A stretch of 5,259 nucleotides of DNA, taken from positions 1 through 5,259 of the forward strand of contig DATGEP010000253.1 of NCBI GenBank assembly GCA_035310125.1, read 5' to 3'. The stretch is from DATGEP01 sp035310125. GTDB taxonomy: Bacteria; Chloroflexota; Ktedonobacteria; Ktedonobacterales; JADMIN01. A program made the position numbers and the translations under genes. The notes beneath the pieces were generated by a model, which worked only from the letters and a program-made list of their open reading frames with translations, was not told the origin of the DNA and did not search any database. Below, piece by piece: positions 1 through 5,259 of this stretch (the stretch's first letter is position 1; each line of letters begins with the position of its first letter).

Positions 1-728
1 CAGGACACTCGTTCCAGCGACGGGCTGGCCGCGCCGCTGCGGGGTGACGGCCGGAAATAGATAGTGGTGTGGGTTCTCCGCAGCTGTAAGGCTTGCCTTC
101 ACCACTTCGACGTGCGCGCGAATGGCCAAAGCCACCTCCTCGGTAATCGGAACGCGATGGCCAAGGACTCGTGTCTTCTGAATGTCACGGACAAGCCACC
201 ACTTGTCGTCCTCATGCTGCACGCAACTGTCGTAACACAGCGACACCACATCGGATATGCGCCAGCCCGATGCTCGGAGGATCGTCACGACCGACCCGGC
301 AGTAACCCATCGAGTGCGACCAGGAGTTGCTCGCAGAATGCATCAATCACGGTGTCCGATCGGACGCGCTCTTGCCAGAGTGGATACCGGTGCCGGAGCG
401 ACTCCGCGAGCTCCACGCCGGCGTTGGTCAAGCAGTACGTCCAGTATGGGCTTCGTGGCGTGATAACGGTCACGAACTTATGCTGGACGAGTTGGTATAG
501 CGGATCATCAGCTCCGTTCGCATAGTCGCCGCCCGCTAATGTGGCTGCCAGGACACGTGTGAATGGCCGATCGCCGAATGCAGCGGCAACCTCCGCAAGG
601 CAGCGAAGTTGACGTGGGTACGGAGGTAGCGGCCGACACGGAACCGTGCGCTGCCCAGGCGCGGGTGGCTCGACCTCGTCAAGGCAAGCAATGTCGTGTA
701 CGAGTGTCAGCGCCGGAACGTGGCTCAA
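1..728 (-). pseudogene. Tn554 TnpB-like tyrosine recombinase with N-terminal winged-helix-like part; frameshifted and cut by window edge
   Basis: Tyrosine recombinases cut and rejoin DNA through a 3'-phosphotyrosine. From 300 to 1 the minus strand encodes the first half of such a catalytic domain: ASGWRISDV holds the first catalytic Arg (codon 259-261), followed by the beta-hairpin Lys in DIQKTRVLGHRVPI. The HxxR, His and Tyr motifs would lie beyond position 1. The preceding open frame (728 to 285, 147 codons) has a winged-helix-like stretch, with helix PLYQLVQHKF, a wing and LTNAGVELAESLR. It then reads VIDAFCEQLLVALDGLLPG, which looks like the start of the same catalytic domain, before a TGA at 285-287. 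One more G in the run at 295-297 joins the halves as LLPG-SVVTILRASGW. The start chosen is TTG 726-728, which overlaps the stop of the upstream recombinase gene (TTGA). An in-frame ATG at 782 would add 18 residues inside that gene. Only about 145 codons precede the catalytic domain, far fewer than in Tn554 TnpB, so an internal deletion is likely. Alternatively 285-728 is a separate winged-helix gene. Confidence 0.62.
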
Positions 729-1546
729 GAGTGGCCGCCGTTGGCTTCGGTCAGCGTGAGTTCGTGCTGAGTTTGTTCCCATCGGGCGCGCAGGTCGTCA
801 TCATTCGGGTGGACGTACATGGTGTAAGTCGTGTTGAAGTGCCTGTGTACGGCTCGACTCTGGAGCTCTTCTGGTCTCCACGTCTTGGCTAACGCGGTCA
901 GGGACGAATGTCGAAGCAAATGCGGCCAGGCCTCGATCCCAGCGCGAATCTTTAGCCGCCGAAAAAGAGCGTGCACGTCCGAGTAGTCCATCGGTTGACC
1001 ACGGTTGGGCCCGTGCAACTTGACGAACACATGGTTCGTTTCAACCTCGGGCACCGACTCACGAGCCAGATAATCGAGGATGGCATTGGTCGTGTCCTGT
1101 GAGATGTCGACGGCCCGATTTGCAGCGACGCTCTTGATTTCCGCGTCATTGCTGAGTTCACCGCGGTCAACAACACTCACTCTGCCGCTGAGCTCGATGT
1201 CCTCGAGCCAGAGGGACAGAGCCTCGCCGATACGGATACCCGACTCGTAGAGCAGGCGGAGTAAGGCACGATCACGCCACGTTTGACAACAACCGATCAG
1301 CCGCCCAACATCCGCTTTTGGGATCGTCTTGGGCCGTGCTGGTCGCGATTGCTCTTGGCGGAGTGAGTCGCGCTCTCTTGGTTCAGATGCCGCTACTGCG
1401 TGGAGAAAGTCCTTGTATCTCGTTCGCCGCCCAGCCTCTCGCACGTGCTCGTTGAGGTTGGTTGGAGTCAGACGTGCTCGGTGGGCGAAGTCATAGAAGA
1501 GCGTTACCGCCCCAAGGTAGACATTGATCGTTTCATTGGAGCGCAT
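725..1546 (-). CDS. Tn554 TnpA-like tyrosine recombinase, 5'-truncated
   Basis: This is a site-specific tyrosine recombinase of the kind that moves Tn554-type transposons. The 273-residue frame has a partial core-binding domain (residues 1-50, ETINVYLGAVTLFYDFAHR) and a full catalytic domain. The catalytic set is visible: Arg105 in ESGIRIGEALSL, Lys138 in AEIKSV, His209-x-x-Arg212 in PHLLRHSSLT, His234, and nucleophile Tyr244 in TTYTMYVHP. The usual Gly before the second His (LGH) is Val (AVH). The stretch VFVKLHGPNRGQPMDYSDVH is typical of the TnpA branch. The ATG at 1544-1546 lies inside the core-binding domain, and coding similarity continues upstream to about 1617 (reading VSGLRDPV) with no ATG, GTG or TTG start. 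A TAA at 1618-1620 then closes the frame. Roughly the first 60-80 residues of the family are absent, so normal DNA binding is doubtful. The 3' end overlaps the next recombinase gene by 4 bases, suggesting translational coupling in the parent element. Confidence 0.85.
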   Translation of the reverse strand: MRSNETINVYLGAVTLFYDFAHRARLTPTNLNEHVREAGRRTRYKDFLHAVAASEPRERDSLRQEQSRPARPKTIPKADVGRLIGCCQTWRDRALLRLLYESGIRIGEALSLWLEDIELSGRVSVVDRGELSNDAEIKSVAANRAVDISQDTTNAILDYLARESVPEVETNHVFVKLHGPNRGQPMDYSDVHALFRRLKIRAGIEAWPHLLRHSSLTALAKTWRPEELQSRAVHRHFNTTYTMYVHPNDDDLRARWEQTQHELTLTEANGGHS

Positions 1547-1617
1547 TTGCTGTCGCGGAGTTGTGGAAGCCGTCCCATCAGCTTCCAGTGTGGCGACTGG
1601 GTCCCTGAGCCCTGAAA
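1547..1617 (-). pseudogene. Upstream in-frame remnant of the TnpA-like recombinase
   Basis: In the frame of the recombinase at 725-1546, the codons just upstream of its ATG read VSGLRDPVATLEADGTAS and then TTPRQQ, running into MRSNETINVYL. Recombinases of this type commonly have a WLRDP-like segment, a variable linker and then a TINxxL helix here, so this is probably genuine but untranslated coding sequence. The expected Trp of WLRDP is Gly (GGG). Beyond 1617 comes TAA, and no family-like sequence is found in any frame. The break therefore lies at about 1618-1625, beside a palindrome. Confidence 0.5.
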
Positions 1618-1624
1618 CTTAACT

Positions 1625-1654
1625 CATAGTTTTTGCCGTTTCGGCAGAACTATG
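1625..1654. repeat. 30-bp imperfect palindrome at the recombinase breakpoint
   Basis: Left arm CATAGTTTTTGCCG (1625-1638), spacer TTT, right arm CGGCAGAACTATG (1642-1654). The arms pair over 13 positions with one G-T wobble and one bulged T. Neither strand has a T run after the hairpin, so an intrinsic terminator is unlikely. It abuts the point where recombinase homology stops. It could be a recombinase core site, an element end, or an operator for the recombinase gene. No second copy was seen in the window. Confidence 0.6.
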
Positions 1655-1897
1655 CTTCCAGCACCTTGGCCGATAGGGTGTTTGCAGTTCTCATGCGGCA
1701 AGCCATTTATGCTGATGCGGCAGACGCAGGAGGTTCAGATCGTTGGCGCTAACGGTCTGCGCCATGACCGCCTGTAGTTCCATGTTGGGACGGTCCCCAG
1801 CCGAGGTCACTCAGCACTTCGCGCCACACTGCCTGGGCTGTGTGTGATCGCATCACGTTGCCCATCGCCGGGTAGGTCAGCTCGGCTACACGTCCTT
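1655..1897. other. Spacer with no recognised gene; possible tiny ORFs
   Basis: No recognisable protein spans this spacer. On the minus strand a 30-codon ORF (1783 down to 1691) reads MAQTVSANDLNLLRLPHQHKW near its end. Its tail loosely recalls the short KWVA-type opening of DUF5678-like proteins, here cut off by TGA. Another minus ORF (1865 down to 1749, 38 codons) follows shortly after the LuxR stop. Neither has a convincing ribosome binding site, and both may be remnants or chance. No RNA gene or terminator is evident. Confidence 0.35.
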
Positions 1898-2188
1898 CTA
1901 GTGCGAGGAGGCAACCCAGGCAGCGACCTGGGCACGCGAGTTGAAGCCGAGCTTGTTCAAGATGCTGCGCACATGGCTATCGACCGTGCGCTCCGAGATG
2001 AACAACTGGGCCGCGATCTGCTTATTGCTGAGCCCTTCAGCGAGCAGCCGAGCCACGTCTGCTTCGCGCGTGCCGAGCGGTCCTGTGTCGGCACCATCGG
2101 TTTCGGGGAGAGCGGCGCGGCGTGGTTCGCCGAGAGCGAGCGCGATCGCCGCCTCACGCACCAGGCGTTTTCCATTTTCGAGCTCCAC
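1898..2188 (-). CDS. LuxR/GerE-type helix-turn-helix protein, C-terminal fragment of a larger regulator
   Basis: This encodes a DNA-binding transcription regulator domain. Of its 96 residues, about 38-95 form a complete GerE/LuxR helix-turn-helix: LGTREADVARLLAEGLSNK, then IAAQLFISERTVDSHV with the recognition helix, then SILNKLGFNSRAQVAAW as the last helix. The N-terminal 35 residues (through LVREAAIALALGEP) resemble the linker that precedes this domain in very large ATPase-type LuxR regulators. In-frame codons above the GTG start add REALGPARFG, also typical of those proteins, before a TGA at 2219-2221. The sensor and ATPase parts are missing, and no other frame upstream continues them. GTG 2186-2188 has AGG six bases upstream, so a stand-alone binding domain could be made. 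The phosphotransferase gene lies 187 bases upstream on the same strand. The domain assignment is firm; whether it is functional is unknown. Confidence 0.82.
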   Translation of the reverse strand: MELENGKRLVREAAIALALGEPRRAALPETDGADTGPLGTREADVARLLAEGLSNKQIAAQLFISERTVDSHVRSILNKLGFNSRAQVAAWVASSH

Positions 2189-2231
2189 TCCGAACCTGGC
2201 CGGGCCCAGTGCCTCCCGTCAGGGCAGCCCG

Positions 2232-2249
2232 AGGGGCCCGCACGCCCCT
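2232..2249. repeat. Short GC-rich inverted repeat between phosphotransferase and LuxR fragment
   Basis: AGGGGC and GCCCCT are separated by six bases (2232-2237 and 2244-2249). The hairpin lies downstream of the phosphotransferase on the minus strand. No T run follows on either strand, so it is at best a weak transcription pause or terminator. The surrounding gap (2222-2375) shows no gene. Confidence 0.25.
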
Positions 2250-2375
2250 TCTAACCGCTCGACGGTTTGAGGCGAGGCTTCACTACCCGGTGATTGATGC
2301 GAGTGCGACCGGCCTTTGTGCAGGGGTCTGTGCGGCATGCCAGAACCGGAAGGGCGACCAGCAAGGAACCCGCAG

Positions 2376-3341
2376 CTACCCGAGGCGCCGTAGCGCTGTC
2401 TCGATAACGACCTCGACCCGGCGAGTCATGCCGGGCACATCGACGGGACGGCGCCCTGCGACCTGACTACGGATCCACTTCGGCCCGCTATCGTCATAGT
2501 GCAGCAGGGCATACAGGTCCCACCACGGATCGAGAGTCACCCCGGCGATCGCCTCATAGAGCGACCGAAGCTGCTCCGACCACTCGGGCGAGTAGAGCGC
2601 CGCCAAGTATCGCCGACAGTGCCCGACGTCAATCGCGCGCGCCCCCCGATGGATGGAGTTCCAGTCGGTCAGTCCAGTAATCCTCCCGCGCGACCACAAC
2701 ATGTTGACAGGCAGGAGATCGCAGTGCAGAAAGACGGCAGTGTCCTTTGGCGGCGGCGCCGCCATGACACTAAACGCCGCCTTCCACACAGCCGGCTTCT
2801 GTGCGTCGACCGGCACCTGAAACCCGTCTAGAGGAGCGATCCAAGAATCCGTCCAAGGTCTGAACATCTTCGCGGGGAGATCGAGGGAATGCAGCAATAC
2901 AGCTATCTCCGCGATCCTCGTCATCCACGACCGAGGTTCAGCCGGATTGAGGTGAACATGCCCCTGCAACCGTGTCATCAGCAACGATGGCGCGCCCCCC
3001 GTCGAAGCACCAGCAACATCAGTAGCCAGGATGCTCGGAACCGGGAGCCCGCTTCCCGCCACCACACCAAGGTTGGCAATCTCCTTCTCCAAGCTCCCCT
3101 GCAGGCCAAGCCCGCCCGGGTACTGCCGCAGTACAACAAACGTTCGCATTCCACGTCGCTCGACAGTCAGCTGATTCACGGCGGAGCAGACGCCACCAGT
3201 TAATCGGCGATTGCCAACGATGCGACTGCCCCGACCCATTGACGCCGCAACCCAGGCGAGAGTCTCCGCCGAGGGCCGACGCTGCCTGAACCCGCCATCC
3301 CTCCAGTCGCCGTCGGTCATGAGCGCGAGCCTATTCGTCAT
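2376..3341 (-). CDS. Aminoglycoside phosphotransferase/choline kinase-fold phosphotransferase
   Basis: This protein of 321 residues is probably a soluble cytoplasmic kinase that moves the gamma phosphate of ATP or GTP to a hydroxyl on a small molecule (APH family, PF01636 type). The order of parts matches the family: a nucleotide loop near LTGGVCSAVNQL (48-59), strand TFVVLRQYP with Arg72 where the usual Lys or Arg sits, helix EKEIANLGVVAGSGLPVPSI, hinge LLMTRLQG (120-127), the catalytic loop HCDLLPVN (His206, Asp208, Asn213, fitting HxDxxxxN), and the metal-binding Asp226 in TDWNSIHRG. The catalytic loop departs from the usual HGDxHPGN. The C-terminal half (AIDVGHCRRYLAALY, DPWWDLYALL) resembles environmental phosphotransferases rather than named resistance enzymes, so the substrate cannot be told. 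The ATG at 3339-3341 is used; Met8 (3320) is an alternative. Neither has a strong ribosome binding site. This is the one full-length, undisrupted known-family gene in the window. Confidence 0.85.
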   Translation of the reverse strand: MTNRLALMTDGDWRDGGFRQRRPSAETLAWVAASMGRGSRIVGNRRLTGGVCSAVNQLTVERRGMRTFVVLRQYPGGLGLQGSLEKEIANLGVVAGSGLPVPSILATDVAGASTGGAPSLLMTRLQGHVHLNPAEPRSWMTRIAEIAVLLHSLDLPAKMFRPWTDSWIAPLDGFQVPVDAQKPAVWKAAFSVMAAPPPKDTAVFLHCDLLPVNMLWSRGRITGLTDWNSIHRGARAIDVGHCRRYLAALYSPEWSEQLRSLYEAIAGVTLDPWWDLYALLHYDDSGPKWIRSQVAGRRPVDVPGMTRRVEVVIETALRRLG

Positions 3342-3550
3342 CGGCCTGCGGCGATAGGGGTTTTTCTAAGCCGCCAGAAGCAGTGACCCGGCTGCTGGAT
3401 GGTTGTCACCATCTGGAACGGTCATGCCCTACTACCAGTCCCCGCTTATTTACGAGACACTGTACTATCCTAACTCGAGTTTGGAATAACCAATGGCCCA
3501 GGATGTCAAGAGGACTTCCGGTTTAGTGAGAAGCCTGTCAAGCTCGGCGT
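3342..3550. other. Divergent spacer between phosphotransferase and transposase
   Basis: This gap separates two genes transcribed away from each other and must hold any promoter for the phosphotransferase (minus) and for the transposase (plus). It is more AT-rich around 3440-3490 than its surroundings. I found no convincing -35/-10 pair on either strand. No small gene is evident. The left end of the insertion sequence should lie in its right half. Confidence 0.4.
3398..3413. repeat. Perfect 6-bp inverted repeat upstream of the phosphotransferase
   Basis: GATGGT (3398-3403) and ACCATC (3408-3413) flank the four bases TGTC. It lies about 57 bases upstream of the phosphotransferase start, where an operator could be. 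An inverted repeat this short can arise by chance. Confidence 0.3.
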
Positions 3551-4913
3551 GTGTTGAAAACCGAAGACCTGGCGACGCTTATCCGCTTCCGGGAGGAGGC
3601 TCTATAACAGCCTGGGCCTGCGTCAGGATAGCTTGTTTGAACTGATGGATGCGGCGCTGACGACAGCGCACCGCAGCACGCTGGTGCGGCTCAGCCTGAC
3701 AGCCGCTTTCCGTCGGCGCTGGCCGAGTACCTGCGACGCGCTCGCCGATGGCTCGATCGATATGGGTGCAATGCGCGCGCTTTTTGCGCGGACATTGGCC
3801 GACTCCGCTGTCGTCGACGGTCGTCCAGTGTGGGCTATCGACGGCACCAACTGGCCGCGACCGGCTGCGCGCACGAGTGCCGAGCGCACCTGGAGTATCG
3901 GCCCTTGCCCGGCTGGCCACAGACCGGCGTGGTGCCGGCCTGGGCGTATCAGTGGCTGGTGGCGGTCCCCGATGTGTCCGGCAGTTGGGTCTTGCCGTTG
4001 GACGTGCAGCGCCGTGGACCAACTGCCAAGTCGGCGACCGCGGTGGCGCTCGAACAGGTCGCCACGGTGCGCAGTTCCCAACCGGCCGGTGCGCCGCGCC
4101 CAGTCGTGACGCTGGATAGCGGCTACGACCTGGAGACGCTCGCGCGTGCCAGCGTCGATGCCGACCTGGTGGTGCGCTTGATCAAAAGCCGTGTCGTGTA
4201 TCGGCCACCGGTGAGGCGCCCCGGTCGTGGACGACCGGCGCTGCACGGCACGCCATTTCGTCTCGCCGACAAGCGCTCGCACGGCCAGCCGCGTCAGTCG
4301 GCCCAGCTGGATCACCCACTGTATGGGACGGTTCGGATCGATGCCTGGAACGACCTGCACGTTCGCGGCGCGCCCGACGCTCCGTTCAGCGTGATCCGCG
4401 TCCAGGTTGAGCGCCTGCCCAAGATGAAACAGCGACCATACCCCGTGTGGCTGGCCTGGATCGGCGGTCTGCTGCCGGGCGACCTGAGCGTACTGTGGCG
4501 CTGGTATCTGCGCCGCTTTACGGTTGAGCACGCCTTCCGCTTCTTCAAGCAAACCCTCGGTTGGACGACAGTGCGCCCACGCGATCCGCAAGCGGCCGAT
4601 CGTTGGAGTTGGCTGATGGCCGGCGCATGTTGGCAGCTCTGGCTGGGCCGACGCATTGTCAGTGAGGTTCGGCTCCCATGGGAGCACGCGCGGCCCGACG
4701 GGCTCGTGACGCCCGGGCAAATCCAGCGGCACTACACCGGAATTTTGCTCCGGGTGGGTACCCCAGCTCGTGCACCTCAACTACGCGGAAAATCACCCGG
4801 CAGGCCAGTCGGCTATCGTCCCACTCCGCCACTCCACTACCAAGTGGCACGTCGAGCCCCACCACGCGCCGCTTGATCCCCTGATTTCTCACAATTTCTT
4901 GTCCAATCTCCAA
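3480..4913. mobile_element. Insertion sequence of the IS4 superfamily, ends approximate
   Basis: The element is inferred from the transposase pseudogene it contains. The ends are not secure. TTTGGA at 3480-3485 is mirrored by TCCAAA at 4908-4913, and the flanking bases (AGT and TACT) are loosely inverted too. That gives an element of about 1.43 kb, a fitting size for a transposase of about 440 codons. No matching target duplication is visible at these borders, so the ends may be elsewhere or decayed. Confidence 0.4.
3551..4876 (+). pseudogene. IS4-superfamily DDE transposase (YREK motif), two frameshifts
   Basis: DDE transposases cut and join element ends using three acidic residues. The reading is in three parts. 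From GTG 3551 or TTG 3554, KTEDLATLIRFREE runs to about 3598. A one-base gain then moves the frame, and YNSLGLRQDSLFELMDAAL through VWAIDGTNWPRP continues to about 3893. A one-base loss then returns to the first frame from EYRPLPGWPQTGVVPAWAYQ to the TGA at 4874-4876. D1 is in AIDGTN (codon 3840-3842), D2 in LDSGYD (4115-4117) and E in YLRRFTVEHAFRFFK (4526-4528). The last fits the Y-2-R-3-E-6-K signature of IS4-like enzymes exactly. The ending SPGRPVGYRP is also typical of a transposase family common in high-GC bacteria. Unshifted, the first frame stops at TAA 3605. The G runs at 3598-3599 and 3892-3893 account for both shifts. No slippery heptamer is present, so programmed frameshifting is unlikely. 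Total length of about 440 codons fits the family. Confidence 0.85.
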
Positions 4914-4931
4914 ATACTAAAGTAGTTGGGT

Positions 4932-5051
4932 TCAATACCCGCAACAACTGCACAGTCCGATGAAGCGTTGGCCGGCCCCCAGTCCCAAGAGAATGATTGC
5001 GGCACCTACCACCGCGCCGACTCTGCGCCTCATGCTAGCCAGGGTGGTCAT
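4932..5051 (-). CDS. Small predicted single-pass membrane protein with CxCC tail
   Basis: This is an unrecognised 39-residue ORF. MTTLASMRRRVG gives a positively charged start, residues 11-27 (VGAVVGAAIILLGLGAG) form a membrane segment or signal-peptide core, and the tail QRFIGLCSCCGY carries Cys34, Cys36 and Cys37. By the positive-inside rule the tail would be outside. The ATG overlaps the stop of the preceding small ORF (ATGA), so translation is probably coupled. No ribosome binding site is clear, and a 13-base palindrome AACGGGCCCCGTT (5056-5068) lies just upstream. It could be a real small membrane protein, a truncated exported protein, or chance. A plus-strand 79-codon frame (4960-5199) overlaps it but has low-complexity composition. 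Confidence 0.4.
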   Translation of the reverse strand: MTTLASMRRRVGAVVGAAIILLGLGAGQRFIGLCSCCGY

Positions 5052-5182
5052 GCCGAACGGGCCCCGTTGCTCAGCAGTACGTGATCGAGCGGCTCACGAC
5101 GCTGACGCTTTCTTGGCGCGCCAGCACCAGGCGCCGACCCTGGAGCCGCTGACGTTGAGGCACGGCGATCAACAATGGGCAT
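5048..5182 (-). CDS. Small basic, Ala/Pro/Gly-rich protein of unknown function
   Basis: This is an unrecognised 44-residue ORF. It begins MPIVDRRAS, has a flexible SAAPGSAPGAGAP segment (residues 11-23), then a basic cluster PRKRQRR (23-29), and ends EPLDHVLLSNGARSA. No domain or membrane segment is seen. The ATG at 5180-5182 is chosen because GAGAGAG lies five bases upstream. An in-frame GTG at 5215 would add 11 residues. Its TGA overlaps the ATG of the next small ORF in the sequence ATGA, which suggests a two-gene unit. It could also be a decayed piece of a longer gene, since an in-frame TAG lies at 5219-5221. Confidence 0.4.
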   Translation of the reverse strand: MPIVDRRASTSAAPGSAPGAGAPRKRQRREPLDHVLLSNGARSA

Positions 5183-5187
5183 CTGTT

Positions 5188-5194
5188 CTCTCTC
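5188..5194 (-). promoter_or_regulatory. Ribosome binding site for the 44-residue ORF
   Basis: GAGAGAG on the minus strand, five bases before ATG 5180-5182. This is the best Shine-Dalgarno-like match among the gene starts examined in the window, and it supports the ATG start over the upstream GTG. Confidence 0.45.
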
Positions 5195-5259
5195 GGTAGC
5201 TTGTGACGACGACACCCCCTACCGAAGAGTGAGAAGTACTGCGACGCGGAGTCGTCGGT

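Noticed and set aside
64..525. A 153-codon plus-strand open frame
   Set aside because: The minus strand over the same bases encodes the recombinase catalytic domain. The plus-strand translation has no family pattern.
1625..1654. The palindrome as an intrinsic terminator
   Set aside because: No T run follows the stem on either strand.
1844..2254. Plus-strand open frames of 136 and 109 codons over the LuxR fragment
   Set aside because: They are antisense to a complete GerE helix-turn-helix and have no recognisable motifs.
3403..3470. TTGTCA at 3403-3408 as a -35 box, and TACTAT-like sequence near 3463 as a -10 box
   Set aside because: No partner box lies at normal spacing from either, so no promoter is claimed.
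3885..3896. Programmed -1 frameshifting in the transposase
   Set aside because: No X-XXY-YYZ slippery sequence or A-rich run is present at the shift. A missing G in the GG run explains it more simply.
3623..4780. A 385-codon open frame on the minus strand opposite the transposase
   Set aside because: Its composition is Arg/Pro/Gln-rich without a recognisable domain, and it lies antisense to a clear DDE transposase. It is a by-product of high GC.
4960..5199. A 79-codon plus-strand open frame
   Set aside because: It starts without a ribosome binding site and has no domain. The opposite-strand pair has a binding site, an overlap and a membrane segment, so it was preferred, with modest confidence.
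1..5259. tRNA, rRNA, CRISPR array, riboswitch or defence system
   Set aside because: No cloverleaf, ordered short repeats, conserved RNA motifs or defence-protein motifs were seen.

Overview
This is a high-GC bacterial window that looks like a stretch of worn accessory DNA. Most of what can be read is mobile-element debris around one intact metabolic- or resistance-type gene. No marker gene fixes the organism. High GC, a LuxR C-terminal piece of the type that ends large ATPase regulators, Tn554-type recombinases and a YREK transposase together fit Chloroflexota (Thermomicrobia-like) or Actinomycetota. That is a weak inference.

Left part (1-1617, minus strand): a pair of overlapping Tn554-type tyrosine recombinase genes. 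The first to be transcribed (725-1546, homology to about 1617) resembles Tn554 TnpA. It has all the catalytic residues but lacks the front of its N-terminal DNA-binding domain. The second (728 down to 1, leaving the window) begins on a TTG that overlaps the stop of the first. It carries a winged-helix-like segment and the first half of a recombinase catalytic domain. The two halves lie in different frames, and one extra G in a G run near 295-297 would join them. A strong imperfect palindrome (1625-1654) sits exactly where recognisable recombinase coding sequence begins.

Centre (1655-3341, minus strand): a poorly coding spacer, then a 96-residue LuxR/GerE DNA-binding domain. The spacer may hold a tiny ORF. 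The LuxR piece appears to be the C-terminal stump of a much larger regulator. Next comes an intact 321-residue phosphotransferase of the aminoglycoside phosphotransferase/choline kinase fold (2376-3341).

Right part (3342-5259): a spacer, then a plus-strand IS4-superfamily DDE transposase pseudogene (3551-4876). It has two single-base frame changes, which place D1 in one frame and D2 and E in another. Downstream on the minus strand are two small ORFs (44 and 39 residues) joined by an ATGA overlap, the first with a good ribosome binding site. The second predicts a single membrane segment followed by a Cys-rich tail. These are not recognised.

Functional picture: the phosphotransferase is the only full-length, undamaged known-family gene. 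The recombinases and transposase are probably inactive relics. All three frame changes that can be located fall in G runs, so real decay and sequencing or assembly error should be told apart before the genes are called dead.
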